35,798 bases of DNA from Sphingobacteriaceae bacterium. Its GTDB lineage: Bacteria; Bacteroidota; Bacteroidia; B-17B0; Aurantibacillaceae. Positions 25,235 to 32,727 of the stretch are shown piece by piece. Both the position numbers and the translations under genes were made by a program. The stretch's first letter is position 1, and each line of letters opens with the position of its first letter. A model generated the notes under the pieces. The model was not told the DNA's origin, searched no databases, and saw only the letters and a list, made by a program, of their open reading frames with translations. Location: positions 1-35,798 of the forward strand of contig JAHEYE010000025.1 of assembly GCA_023251695.1 (NCBI GenBank). The letters run 5' to 3'.

Positions 25235-25293
25235 GCCACAGATTTCGCAGATTAGCACGGATTAAATCCGCGTAAATTCGTGAAATCTGCGGC
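25235..25293. repeat. 59-bp intergenic palindrome (two 29-nt arms)
   Basis: Near-palindromic element with 29-nt arms around a single central base; 22 of 29 positions pair perfectly, and most of the others are purine or pyrimidine transitions that allow G-U pairs in RNA. It reads outward from CACAGATTTCGCAG and its mirror. It ends 14 bp before the MazG-like gene, so it is probably in that gene's leader. From memory this sequence type recurs between genes in many Bacteroidota genomes, so a dispersed repeat is the likely explanation. Confidence 0.8.
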
Positions 25294-25307
25294 TTAAAAC
25301 AAATGTT

Positions 25308-25634
25308 ATGACTCTTTCACAGGCGCAACAAAGCGTAGATAACTGGATAAAAACCCATGGCGTACGCTATTTTAATGAATTAACTAATATGGCGATGCTG
25401 ACGGAAGAAGTTGGCGAAGTAGCCCGTATTATCGCCCGCAGATATGGCGAACAATCGGAAAAAGAAAGTGATAAAAACAAATTGCTGGATGAAGAATTAG
25501 CCGATGTTCTTTTTGTTCTGATTTGCCTCGCCAACCAAACAGGAGTTAATCTGGAAGAGGCCTTGAAGAAGAATCTTGAAAAGAAAACCACGCGCGACAG
25601 CGAAAGACATAAAGGAAACGAGAAGTTGAAATAA
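25308..25634 (+). CDS. MazG-like nucleoside triphosphate pyrophosphohydrolase
   Basis: A 108-residue all-alpha NTP pyrophosphatase of the MazG-like superfamily, single domain. The metal-binding motif is visible: EEVGE (about 33-37), followed after about 26 residues by EELAD (about 63-67). Such proteins hydrolyse (d)NTPs to monophosphates and pyrophosphate, often for house-cleaning of non-canonical nucleotides; the substrate is not known here. ATG start. Its stop is directly adjacent to the stop of the convergent gldG (0 bp between them). Confidence 0.88.
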   Translation: MTLSQAQQSVDNWIKTHGVRYFNELTNMAMLTEEVGEVARIIARRYGEQSEKESDKNKLLDEELADVLFVLICLANQTGVNLEEALKKNLEKKTTRDSERHKGNEKLK

Positions 25635-27350
25635 TCAGGAAGCGTATTTTTTCTTTCTTATATAAAACTGCAGCATTCCGAATAAAATTACCACTAAAAG
25701 CGGTAAGGCTATATTAATAAATTGCCACTTGCTTTCCTTTCCCTCAATTTTCTTTTTGTCCAGTAAACGCAACTTTACTTCGCGTGCTCGCAATTGCAAT
25801 AAACCCTCATCATCGAGCAAATAATTAACGCAGTTCACTAAAAAAGTTTTGTTGGCGAAAGTTTGATTAGTGAATTGATCAAAGCCCAATGGCAAAGGTC
25901 CCACACTTCTTCTTGTTTCATTCTTTGCAATGTTCCCATCAGAGATTACTATCATCTTTGTTTTTTTGCCGTGGGACTTAAATGCAATGGTGGAATCGTT
26001 CATAATGATTCCAGGCAAACGGTTTTCGTAATTCGAATTAAATTCGCCCTCCAATAAACAAGCAACTGCCTGGTATGGATTATTGAACTGGATTTCTTTT
26101 GGCTTAAATTGTACCATGGCTAAAGCCACACGTACCGGTGTCGGTTGTACTTTTGTGTAGCGCGAACTGTGAAGTAAAATAGTTTTTTTAATACCCCGCG
26201 CCGAAACCGTATCAATGGTTCCCGCAAAATCAAGCTTTATCATATCCAGATTTTTCACAATGGGATGATCTATGTCGGGCATAATAAGCGGACTATACAG
26301 CCATTGAAAAGGTTTAAAATTTGGTTGTCCGTTTTTAAAACCAACATTTACAGGAATGGTTGCACACTGCATGTCTTGAATTAAAACCGGATTTAAACGT
26401 ACGCCATACTTAAAAAGCATGTCCGATAAATTTAAATCATTATTGAAGCCCAGGGTGAATTGTTTTAAGCGGAACGTATCCATGTTTAAATACACCGGAT
26501 CCAACATCCATAATACTTTTCCGCCGCTCATGACGAATTGATCGATGATGAATTTATCCTTTTCAACGAACACCGAATCAGGCTGGGATATAATAGCCAC
26601 ATCGGTTTTTTTCAGTGCTTCGAGCTGCTGCTTAATTTCCAGTCGCGTTACATTATAGTACTCGCTCAGCGACCGCATAAAATCGTATTGACGCAAAGTG
26701 TCTAATTCGCCGTGACCCTGAATAAAAGTAACTTCTGAACGGCGTGACGCCTGCAACTTACGTATGGCGTTGGTTAAACCATATTCTAATTCCTGAACGG
26801 AATTGTTTACACTCATTTCTGTTGTGAACCCGCCTCCAGCCTGACGTTTAAAAATCTGCCAAGGTAATTCTCTGCCGCGGTAAGTGACAATAGCACCCGG
26901 CCACAATAAAGTTTCAGTTACCTTTTGTCCTTTTTTACTTTTATCAATAACCTGTTCGGGAACAATTCCTTTGTCGTACAATTGCTTTTCAATTTTATTA
27001 ACTTCTTCCTTATCGGGATTTTCTCCCGGATTAATGAATTCGTAATCAATCTGATTATCTGAATACGCGCGGAATTCATCTAAAATCTCTTTCGTTTCGT
27101 TACGTAAACGTGTAAAATCAGGATTTAAATCGCCATGCAAATACACTTTCAAATAAACAACATCATCTATTCCTTTCAGTAATTTACGTGTTGACTCAGA
27201 GAGTGTATATCTTTTCTCAGTCGTCAAATCAAAACGTTTGAAATAAAATGACAAAACAAAATTGGCGAGAATGACAATTGAAGTTATCATCACAAAGTTA
27301 AGAATGTCTTTGCGTTTGTTACCCGTGGTATGTTTTTTCTCTTTTACCAT
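25635..27350 (-). CDS. gldG: gliding-motility ABC transporter accessory protein GldG
   Basis: A 571-residue protein with an N-terminal membrane helix (about 16-34, FVMITSIVILANFVLSFYF), a large extracytoplasmic ABC_transp_aux-type domain starting TTEKRYTLSESTRKLLKGI, and a C-terminal helix (about 546-564, INIALPLLVVILFGMLQFYI) followed by a basic tail. This is the layout of GldG, which with GldF and the ATPase GldA forms an ABC transporter needed for gliding in Flavobacterium. Its stop lies beside that of the MazG-like gene. It overlaps the 3' end of gldF by 7 bp, so the two are coupled. ATG start. Confidence 0.94.
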   Translation of the reverse strand: MVKEKKHTTGNKRKDILNFVMITSIVILANFVLSFYFKRFDLTTEKRYTLSESTRKLLKGIDDVVYLKVYLHGDLNPDFTRLRNETKEILDEFRAYSDNQIDYEFINPGENPDKEEVNKIEKQLYDKGIVPEQVIDKSKKGQKVTETLLWPGAIVTYRGRELPWQIFKRQAGGGFTTEMSVNNSVQELEYGLTNAIRKLQASRRSEVTFIQGHGELDTLRQYDFMRSLSEYYNVTRLEIKQQLEALKKTDVAIISQPDSVFVEKDKFIIDQFVMSGGKVLWMLDPVYLNMDTFRLKQFTLGFNNDLNLSDMLFKYGVRLNPVLIQDMQCATIPVNVGFKNGQPNFKPFQWLYSPLIMPDIDHPIVKNLDMIKLDFAGTIDTVSARGIKKTILLHSSRYTKVQPTPVRVALAMVQFKPKEIQFNNPYQAVACLLEGEFNSNYENRLPGIIMNDSTIAFKSHGKKTKMIVISDGNIAKNETRRSVGPLPLGFDQFTNQTFANKTFLVNCVNYLLDDEGLLQLRAREVKLRLLDKKKIEGKESKWQFINIALPLLVVILFGMLQFYIRKKKYAS

Positions 27351-28087
27351 TTGCGACTCTGCAATACCAATTTGGTGAATATATTAAATAGAGCAATCAG
27401 ACTAATAAAGTAAAGCATATCGCGGGTATCAATAACTCCACGGCTCATGCTCACATAATGATGATTGATTCCTAATGATTTTACGAATGCATCATACTTT
27501 CCGAAAAGGCCTGAGGCAGCAATAAACTCGAAACCCGTATAGCAAAAGAAACAAAGCAATAGAGCCATGATAAATGCGATAACCTGATTCTCCGCAACAG
27601 AAGACGCAAAAACACCAACGGAAACAAATCCTGCTCCTAAAAACAATAAACCAATGTAAGAACCCCACATACCTCCCGTGTCAACACCTATACGGTGATC
27701 GGCCGCTAATTTACTTACAGTATAATAATAAATGAGTGTTGGCAACAGGGAAACAATTACCAAGGTAAATCCGGCGATGTATTTTGCCATCACAATTTGA
27801 ATATCCGTTAATGGGCGTGTCAATAACAATTCTATGGTGCCTGTCTTTTTCTCTTCTGAAAAAGTCCGCATGGTGATGGCCGGAATTAAAAATAAATACA
27901 CCCATGGTGCCAGAATAAATAATGGGTCAATATTAGCAAATCCGTTTTCGAGAACATTTGTTCCTGTACTTTCGCTTGGGATTAAAAACATAAAAGCGCC
28001 TATAAGCGTAATAAAAACACCGATGGCAACATAACCAATGAGTGAACTTAAAAAACTACGGATTTCTTTTATATAGAGGGTTAACAT
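27344..28087 (-). CDS. gldF: gliding-motility ABC transporter permease GldF
   Basis: A 247-residue ABC-2-type permease with about six transmembrane helices. The cytoplasmic loop EEKKTGTIELLLTRPLTD is a hallmark of NosY/GldF-type permeases and precedes the helix containing AKYIAGFTLVIVSLLP. It works with GldG, and with an ATPase (GldA) that is not in this window; in Flavobacterium johnsoniae gldA is also at a separate locus. Overlap with gldG supports one transcript. Gliding in this phylum also needs the type IX secretion system. ATG start at 28087. Confidence 0.94.
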   Translation of the reverse strand: MLTLYIKEIRSFLSSLIGYVAIGVFITLIGAFMFLIPSESTGTNVLENGFANIDPLFILAPWVYLFLIPAITMRTFSEEKKTGTIELLLTRPLTDIQIVMAKYIAGFTLVIVSLLPTLIYYYTVSKLAADHRIGVDTGGMWGSYIGLLFLGAGFVSVGVFASSVAENQVIAFIMALLLCFFCYTGFEFIAASGLFGKYDAFVKSLGINHHYVSMSRGVIDTRDMLYFISLIALFNIFTKLVLQSRKW

Positions 28088-28092
28088 TTATG

Positions 28093-28100
28093 CAAAAATA
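28093..28100 (-). promoter_or_regulatory. TAnnTTTG -7 promoter element for gldFG
   Basis: On the minus strand TATTTTTG fully matches the consensus. It lies only 5 bp before the ATG at 28087, so the message would be nearly leaderless. No upstream -33 element is clear. Confidence 0.4.
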
Positions 28101-28131
28101 ACATTATAGTACTTAAACTGCGATAAGGTTC

Positions 28132-28785
28132 TTATTTATTTAACACATTTTTATTCAGTAAAAACAAAGGTTCTTCCAATATATCATGTGTACCTTTATA
28201 ATGGATTGAGTTTGGTTCAATTCCATTCCGTTCTAAAACTTCAAGTTGCTCCCCCCTTCTTTTCTCTGATAAAAATTCGTCTTTATCTCCGGCTACATAA
28301 TGCCATTTAAGGTTTCTTAATTTCCGAACATCCGCTTCAAAATTCATATCCGGCGGAATGACACTTCCCCATACAATTAAATTATCGATTCTCCATTTTG
28401 TATGCGCTGCCCATCGGCAAATAGTGGCTCCACCCTGCGAAAAACCCAATGCATTTATTATAACTTTTTTGTCAAGCGGTAAAATATAGTTCTGATAAAT
28501 CACATCAAGATATTGGCAGTAATCCTCAATGTCCTTTTCCCGTTCTTCCTTTGTCATCCAACTGGCTCCAATTTTTCCACTGAAGCCGTTGAGATAATAA
28601 CGATGAAGGCCTTCAGGAACAATAAATAAATTTTCCTTATTAAATAATTTTTCAAATTTATTAATGAAGAAAGTAGAAAGTTGGCCGTACCCATGTGCAA
28701 TCAACCATACCGATTTTAAATCAGGATTATTTGCACCTTCAGTAACGACCCGCGCCGTTTTTTGCACTTTTAAATAATCGATCAT
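28132..28785 (-). CDS. alpha/beta hydrolase (carboxylesterase/phospholipase-like)
   Basis: A 217-residue alpha/beta hydrolase of the small serine esterase type (related to YpfH/phospholipase-carboxylesterase). The nucleophile elbow is GFSQGG with S116. The oxyanion-hole segment is AHGYGQ (30-35). The acid is one of the aspartates in AGDKDEF (about 166-171), and the His is H200 in GTHDI. No signal peptide is seen, so it is cytoplasmic. The substrate is unknown. Its start overlaps the stop of the serine hydrolase gene by 4 bp (ATGA), so the two are translationally coupled. Confidence 0.87.
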   Translation of the reverse strand: MIDYLKVQKTARVVTEGANNPDLKSVWLIAHGYGQLSTFFINKFEKLFNKENLFIVPEGLHRYYLNGFSGKIGASWMTKEEREKDIEDYCQYLDVIYQNYILPLDKKVIINALGFSQGGATICRWAAHTKWRIDNLIVWGSVIPPDMNFEADVRKLRNLKWHYVAGDKDEFLSEKRRGEQLEVLERNGIEPNSIHYKGTHDILEEPLFLLNKNVLNK

Positions 28786-29942
28786 TCTTCGTCGGCCACG
28801 CTGCTAAATAAAGTATCGGCATCAATGGCCCGGTAAATTTTATACGTTTGATAAGCTGTTCGGTTGAGCTGATTACTCAAAACAACAATCGTGACTTTAT
28901 CACTCAGTCGCCGGTGAAACGATGTTCTGTAACCATGCCACCAGCCGTTATGAAAAACTTCTTTTTTCTCCGAATCCTTAAAATCTTTCATGCGCCATCC
29001 CAAGCCGTAATTGCTTAATTTTTTTTCGCGGCTTAAAGCTGTATAGGCCAGGTCCTGAGTTTCATGATTTAATAGTTTACCCTGAAACAAAGCCTCACTG
29101 AACAAAAACATATCGTACGGCGTTGAATAAATACTTTTATCACCTACTACGTAATCAGAAGCCTCCGGTTCAATGATTTTCCAGCGGTTGTCGTATGGTT
29201 TTGAAATCGCCTTTTCAAAAACATCCAGACTCAAAATTGTTCCGGAGTGTCGCATCCCCAAAGGGAGAAAAATTTCTTCGCGCAAAAAGTTTGAGAATGT
29301 CTTTTTGGATATTTTTTCGATTAATAAAGCCAGTAAAGCATAGTTGGTATTACAATAATTGAATGCTTTGTTAGGTTGCAAATAAAGTCCCGGTCTTTTT
29401 TCAATCATCAATTCCAAAACTTCGCGGTTGGTAAGTACTCTGTCTTTACTTGTCACAATATCATTTAGGAAATACAAATAATTAGGCAAACCCGAACGGT
29501 GTGAGAGCAAATGCTTAATGGTTATTTTATCGTATGGGAATAAAGGAAAATACGAGGCAAATGTATCATCCAATTTAATTAATCCCTTTTCAACCAAAAG
29601 CATTACGGCTGTTGCAGTTATTACTTTTGAAACGGAAGCGAGCTGAAAAGAAGTGGAATCCGTTAAGAGCACATTATTGCGTTTATCGGCATATCCAAAC
29701 GATTTCTGATAGATTACCTCTGCGTCCTTTGCTACAATTACCGAACCATTAAAACCGTTGTGTACCGCCATTTGTTCAAATAAAGTATCAAGTCGGTAAG
29801 CAATATCCCTGTATTTCGAAAAAGGAATTTTACCAATTACCGGCGGTTCCGGCTTAGCAAAAGCTATCATTCCGTTTTCAGAGTTGGATTGTCCGCAGCT
29901 GAAGCAGATTAAACAGAATACTATGAAAAAGAGTTTACGCAC
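28782..29942 (-). CDS. beta-lactamase-fold serine hydrolase lipoprotein
   Basis: A 386-residue class C/DD-peptidase-like serine hydrolase (beta-lactamase family, PF00144). The signal peptide ends LICFSCG, with C16 as likely lipid anchor. Active-site motifs: SVSK at 103-106 (SxxK), the YCN motif in NYCNTN, and HNGWWHG as the third box. Members include D-aminopeptidases, esterases and PBP-like enzymes, so true beta-lactamase activity is not implied. The start is GTG at 29942, only 4 bp from a long heptamer tract, so the leader lies inside a repeat. The downstream alpha/beta hydrolase gene overlaps it by 4 bp. Confidence 0.9.
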   Translation of the reverse strand: MRKLFFIVFCLICFSCGQSNSENGMIAFAKPEPPVIGKIPFSKYRDIAYRLDTLFEQMAVHNGFNGSVIVAKDAEVIYQKSFGYADKRNNVLLTDSTSFQLASVSKVITATAVMLLVEKGLIKLDDTFASYFPLFPYDKITIKHLLSHRSGLPNYLYFLNDIVTSKDRVLTNREVLELMIEKRPGLYLQPNKAFNYCNTNYALLALLIEKISKKTFSNFLREEIFLPLGMRHSGTILSLDVFEKAISKPYDNRWKIIEPEASDYVVGDKSIYSTPYDMFLFSEALFQGKLLNHETQDLAYTALSREKKLSNYGLGWRMKDFKDSEKKEVFHNGWWHGYRTSFHRRLSDKVTIVVLSNQLNRTAYQTYKIYRAIDADTLFSSVADEE

Positions 29943-29946
29943 GCTT

Positions 29947-30046
29947 GTTTAGTGTTTAGTGTTTGGTGTTTAGTGTTTAGTGTTTAGTGTTTAGTGTTTA
30001 GTGTTTAGTGTTTAGTGTTTAGTGTTTAGTGTTTAGTGTTTAGTGT
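29947..30046. repeat. tandem heptamer GTTTAGT, about 14 copies
   Basis: 100 bp of perfect head-to-tail 7-mer GTTTAGT (ACTAAAC on the minus strand), about 14.3 copies, with one variant, GTTTGGT, at 29961-29967. It begins 4 bp upstream of the GTG start of the minus-strand lipoprotein gene. Seven is not a multiple of three, and every frame through the tract meets a stop, so it is not coding. Confidence 0.97.
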
Positions 30047-30086
30047 AATTTAAATTTTTCGAAGTTTAAATCCTATTTGTCGCTGC

Positions 30087-30836
30087 CTACTGCTTACTTT
30101 TTTTACTGCCAACTGACTTCACAGGTTCATCATCATCTTTATATTTATCGTAATCCAACTTATTACCCCAGTAATTCATCTGCTGCTTTATCCATTCTTT
30201 ACGTTTGCCAACATAATTAGTTACAGGATTAGCCTTATAACGTAACGGACTGGGCAGAATGGCAGCAATGGCCGCAGCTTCGTCCTTTGTTAGTTTACTT
30301 GCTTTTTTATTAAACCAATGTTGTGAAGCCGCTTCAGCACCGTACACACCATCACCCATTTCAATGCTGTTCAGATACACTTCCATAATGCGTTCTTTGC
30401 TCCAGAAAATTTCTATCAATAAAGTAAACCAAACCTCAAAGGCCTTACGGATGTAACTTCTTCCTTGCCATAAAAAAACATTTTTGGCAGTTTGCTGGGT
30501 TATGGTGCTAGCGCCCCGCATGTGTTTACCCTGCTCGTTTTCTTTCATAGCTTTTTGAATAGCGCCCCAATCGAAACCAAAATGCTTTAAATAATTTTGA
30601 TCTTCGCTGCAAACAACTGCTAATTGTAATTTGGGTGAAATGTTTTCAAAAGGTTCCCAATCGTGTTCGAGATGCATTTTTTTACCATCCATTTTTTGCT
30701 CCACACAGCGGATAAGCATTAAAGGTGTAACAGGAACAGGTACCCAGCGGAACATAATTACTGATAAAATAGAGACTACTACAAAACAAACGATGGTCCG
30801 CCAGATAAAACTGAGTATTTTTCTTAAAATAATCAC
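30087..30836 (-). CDS. mtgA: monofunctional biosynthetic peptidoglycan transglycosylase
   Basis: A 249-residue glycosyltransferase family 51 enzyme that polymerises lipid II into glycan strands at the inner membrane. A membrane anchor spans about 10-30. The GT51 motifs are present in order: VCSEDQNYLKHFGFDW (the catalytic Glu), GASTITQQTAKNVFLW, RKAFEVWFTLLIE, KERIMEVYLNSIEMGDGVYG and AAAIAAILPSP. The C-terminus has a charged tail (about 225-249, Lys- and Asp-rich) beyond the usual domain. No transpeptidase domain follows, which makes it MtgA rather than a class A PBP. GTG start, close below a consensus -7 box. Confidence 0.95.
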   Translation of the reverse strand: MIILRKILSFIWRTIVCFVVVSILSVIMFRWVPVPVTPLMLIRCVEQKMDGKKMHLEHDWEPFENISPKLQLAVVCSEDQNYLKHFGFDWGAIQKAMKENEQGKHMRGASTITQQTAKNVFLWQGRSYIRKAFEVWFTLLIEIFWSKERIMEVYLNSIEMGDGVYGAEAASQHWFNKKASKLTKDEAAAIAAILPSPLRYKANPVTNYVGKRKEWIKQQMNYWGNKLDYDKYKDDDEPVKSVGSKKSKQ

Positions 30837-30846
30837 GCCTAAACCA

Positions 30847-30854
30847 CAAATCTA
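30847..30854 (-). promoter_or_regulatory. TAnnTTTG -7 promoter element for mtgA
   Basis: TAGATTTG on the minus strand fully matches the consensus. The start of transcription would be near 30840, only about 5 nt before the GTG at 30836. Confidence 0.42.
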
Positions 30855-30858
30855 TTCG

Positions 30859-30866
30859 TAATTTTG
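30859..30866 (+). promoter_or_regulatory. TAnnTTTG -7 promoter element for the membrane thioredoxin
   Basis: TAATTTTG on the plus strand fully matches the consensus. It would start a transcript near 30872, about 48 nt before the ATG at 30920. It lies back to back with the mtgA box. Confidence 0.42.
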
Positions 30867-30919
30867 TACCGAAAACGCTCGGTGCCGACAATCAATTAAC
30901 CATGCCTTTTTAATTTCTT

Positions 30920-31408
30920 ATGGAGAAAAAATGGATTTATGCTCTTTTGACCCTTTTTGGGGGCTTAATTGTGCTGTTTTATTACAATAAATACAAGGTT
31001 GCTCCAAAAATCGATATCACTAAGCTGGAAATTGTAAATGAGGCTGGCGAAAATTTTGATTTGAAGTCCTTAAAAGGAAAAAAACTAATTCTCTCTTTTT
31101 ACGCGAGCTGGTGTGGTAATTGTCTGCAGGAAATGCAGGAGATTGATAAAATAAAAAATACTGAATTAAACGGCATTGATGTTGTTTGTATCACCGACGA
31201 ATCTATTGAGAAATTAAAACAATTTAAAGAGCATTCAGGCTATCCTTTTCTTTTTCTGAAATTAAAAACACAATTTGCTCAAATAAATATTAATTCGATT
31301 CCGGTTACTTATATAGTCAATGAAAAAATGGAAGTAGTTGAAGAATATTTAGGCTACATTGAATGGAGTGATCCTTCGACGATAAATTATATTAAAGGAC
31401 TTTATTAA
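30920..31408 (+). CDS. membrane-anchored thioredoxin-like protein (TlpA/ResA type)
   Basis: A 162-residue protein with one N-terminal membrane segment (about 5-21, WIYALLTLFGGLIVLFY) and an extracytoplasmic thioredoxin fold. The redox pair is C65/C68 in YASWCGNCLQEM; the cis-Pro lies in NSIPVTYIVN. Proteins of this type reduce disulfides in periplasmic substrates such as apocytochromes or protect thiols. The substrate is not known. It is divergent from mtgA and converges on the four-cysteine membrane protein pair, sharing the TTAA tetramer at 31405-31408 as part of both stop codons. Confidence 0.9.
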   Translation: MEKKWIYALLTLFGGLIVLFYYNKYKVAPKIDITKLEIVNEAGENFDLKSLKGKKLILSFYASWCGNCLQEMQEIDKIKNTELNGIDVVCITDESIEKLKQFKEHSGYPFLFLKLKTQFAQININSIPVTYIVNEKMEVVEEYLGYIEWSDPSTINYIKGLY

Positions 31409-31941
31409 TGCGGGTCTCTCGAAATTGCCGGCTTACCCATTAATTTTTCTTTCTTAGGTTTTGGTTCCGGATCAGGAATATAACGTGGTCCGCCCATTGT
31501 GTGTTGGTTGATAATATTTTCGGGAATAACTTTTAATGTGTCTTTTACTACCGGTTTCTTTTTGATAGTATCCTTTGGTGCAATGTAAGCCACTTCACCT
31601 TTCGTTATTAACCGATCAGGATGTTTGCTTACCTGAGCGTTACTGAATAAACTGAATCCGAAAATAAAAAACGCAATCACTGCAGCTTTCTGAAAAAATT
31701 TCCAACCTCTGAATTGCTTAAAGAAATGCTCGAAACTTATTTCTTCTAATTGCTCTTCTTTAAAACGGCCGCATACACTTTCAGTTTGCGGTAACTCCAC
31801 AAAAAAGTTTTTTATTTCATCCACTGTTTTTATGCTGAAGTCGATTACCGTTTTCTGACATGATAAACAAAAAGCGCCTTTTTCATTTGGGCTCATTGCG
31901 TCCCAATTTTCGTGGCAGGGATTATCAATTACAATTTTCAT
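31405..31941 (-). CDS. membrane protein with N-terminal four-cysteine motif, tandem paralog A
   Basis: A 178-residue protein of a Bacteroidota family I cannot name. The N-terminal domain has PCHENW (C9, H10), FCLSCQKTV (C25, C28) and SVCGRF (C57), a spacing that could hold a zinc or an iron-sulfur group. A membrane segment or late signal (about 86-103, AAVIAFFIFGFSLFSNAQ) follows, then a Lys/Pro-rich tail with GEVAYIAPKDT and LMG motifs. The likely topology is the Cys domain inside and the tail outside, if the segment is not cleaved. It is the closest relative of the next gene upstream, with near-identical first 35 residues. Its stop overlaps that of the convergent thioredoxin gene. Confidence 0.78.
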   Translation of the reverse strand: MKIVIDNPCHENWDAMSPNEKGAFCLSCQKTVIDFSIKTVDEIKNFFVELPQTESVCGRFKEEQLEEISFEHFFKQFRGWKFFQKAAVIAFFIFGFSLFSNAQVSKHPDRLITKGEVAYIAPKDTIKKKPVVKDTLKVIPENIINQHTMGGPRYIPDPEPKPKKEKLMGKPAISRDPH

Positions 31942-32017
31942 AATTTCTTTGTTTAATATTTAGATGGGAAACCGATTGGGATTCCATAAATATTCAATTT
32001 ATTCGATTGATAATCAA

Positions 32018-32536
32018 TTATTTACGACTATCATCAATCATTACATCACCCATCAGCATTGGCGGTTTTGGTTCAGGCTTTTGTTTTTTAGGTTTCTCAG
32101 CAACCTTTACTTTGCCTTTTATAGGAGACTTAACATGCGTGGTATCTTTTGTACAATTTACTCTAGCAGTATCGGGTCTTACATAAGCAACTTTTCCCAT
32201 TTTAATTTCAGGGCGTTCCGGGCGACTTTGCGCGTTGCCAAACAAACTGAATCCAAACACAAAAAATATAACTACAGCAGCCTTCTGAAAATAATGCCAC
32301 TTAGTAAAATGATTATGAAAATGATCGAAGGTCATATCAGTTAACTGATCTTCTTCAAATCTCCCACACACCGATTCTGTATCGGGGATTTCAACAAAAA
32401 AATCCTTTATCTGGTCGATAGTCTTTTTACTGAAATCGACTACCGTTTTTTGGCATGATAAACAAAAAGCGCCCTTTTCATTGGGCGACATTGCATCCCA
32501 ATTTTCGTGGCAGGGATTGTTAATTGACAGTTTCAT
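32018..32536 (-). CDS. membrane protein with N-terminal four-cysteine motif, tandem paralog B
   Basis: A 172-residue paralog of the downstream gene with the same four-cysteine spacing (C9, C25, C28, C57; PCHENWDAM, FCLSCQKTV, SVCGRF), the same membrane segment (KAAVVIFFVFGFSLFGNAQ) and a divergent Lys/Pro-rich tail that keeps GKVAYVRPDT and an LMG motif. The tail has one extra cysteine (VNCTKDT). The two genes are 76 bp apart on one strand and arose by tandem duplication. From memory, similar N-terminal domains occur at the start of larger Bacteroidota surface proteins with carboxypeptidase-regulatory repeats. No function is known. ATG start. Confidence 0.78.
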   Translation of the reverse strand: MKLSINNPCHENWDAMSPNEKGAFCLSCQKTVVDFSKKTIDQIKDFFVEIPDTESVCGRFEEDQLTDMTFDHFHNHFTKWHYFQKAAVVIFFVFGFSLFGNAQSRPERPEIKMGKVAYVRPDTARVNCTKDTTHVKSPIKGKVKVAEKPKKQKPEPKPPMLMGDVMIDDSRK

Positions 32537-32586
32537 AGGCTTGTTTTCTATTAAGATGCTGGGTCAAGCTAAATTCCATAAAAATA

Positions 32587-32640
32587 TTTCTCGCTAAGAC
32601 ACAAAGTCGCAAAGTTTAACTACAGATTTACACAGATGTA
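32587..32640. repeat. intergenic repeat-like sequence
   Basis: Contains CGCTAAGACACAAAGTCGC followed by CTACAGATTTACACAGAT. These fragments resemble phrases found repeatedly between genes of Bacteroidota. The second also resembles the left arm of the palindrome at 25235. It has no clear fold of its own. Assignment as a repeat is from memory plus that internal similarity. Confidence 0.4.
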
Positions 32641-32663
32641 TAGTGGAAGTTTATAGTAAAGCA

Positions 32664-32693
32664 ATAAAAAAGCCCTACTTTTCAGCAGGGCTT
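32664..32693 (-). terminator. rho-independent terminator of accB-accC
   Basis: On the minus strand, AAGCCCT (32693-32687) and AGGGCTT (32676-32670) pair around a 10-nt loop, followed by a run of six T. It lies about 35 bp beyond the stop of accC, in the right place to end the operon. Confidence 0.85.
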
Positions 32694-32727
32694 GATTCGT
32701 AAATTCGTATAGATTAGTAATTCGTAG

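Noticed and set aside
25863..26057. Short plus-strand frame inside gldG
   Set aside because: Antisense to a supported gene, no start context and no recognisable features.
25635..28087. Complete GldAFG transporter locus
   Set aside because: No ATP-binding subunit with Walker motifs is next to gldFG in this window.
28782..29942. Antibiotic resistance beta-lactamase
   Set aside because: The fold and motifs fit the broad PF00144 serine hydrolase group; nothing shows lactam hydrolysis.
29947..30046. Possible CRISPR array
   Set aside because: The unit is 7 bp, head to tail with no spacers, so it is a simple tandem repeat.
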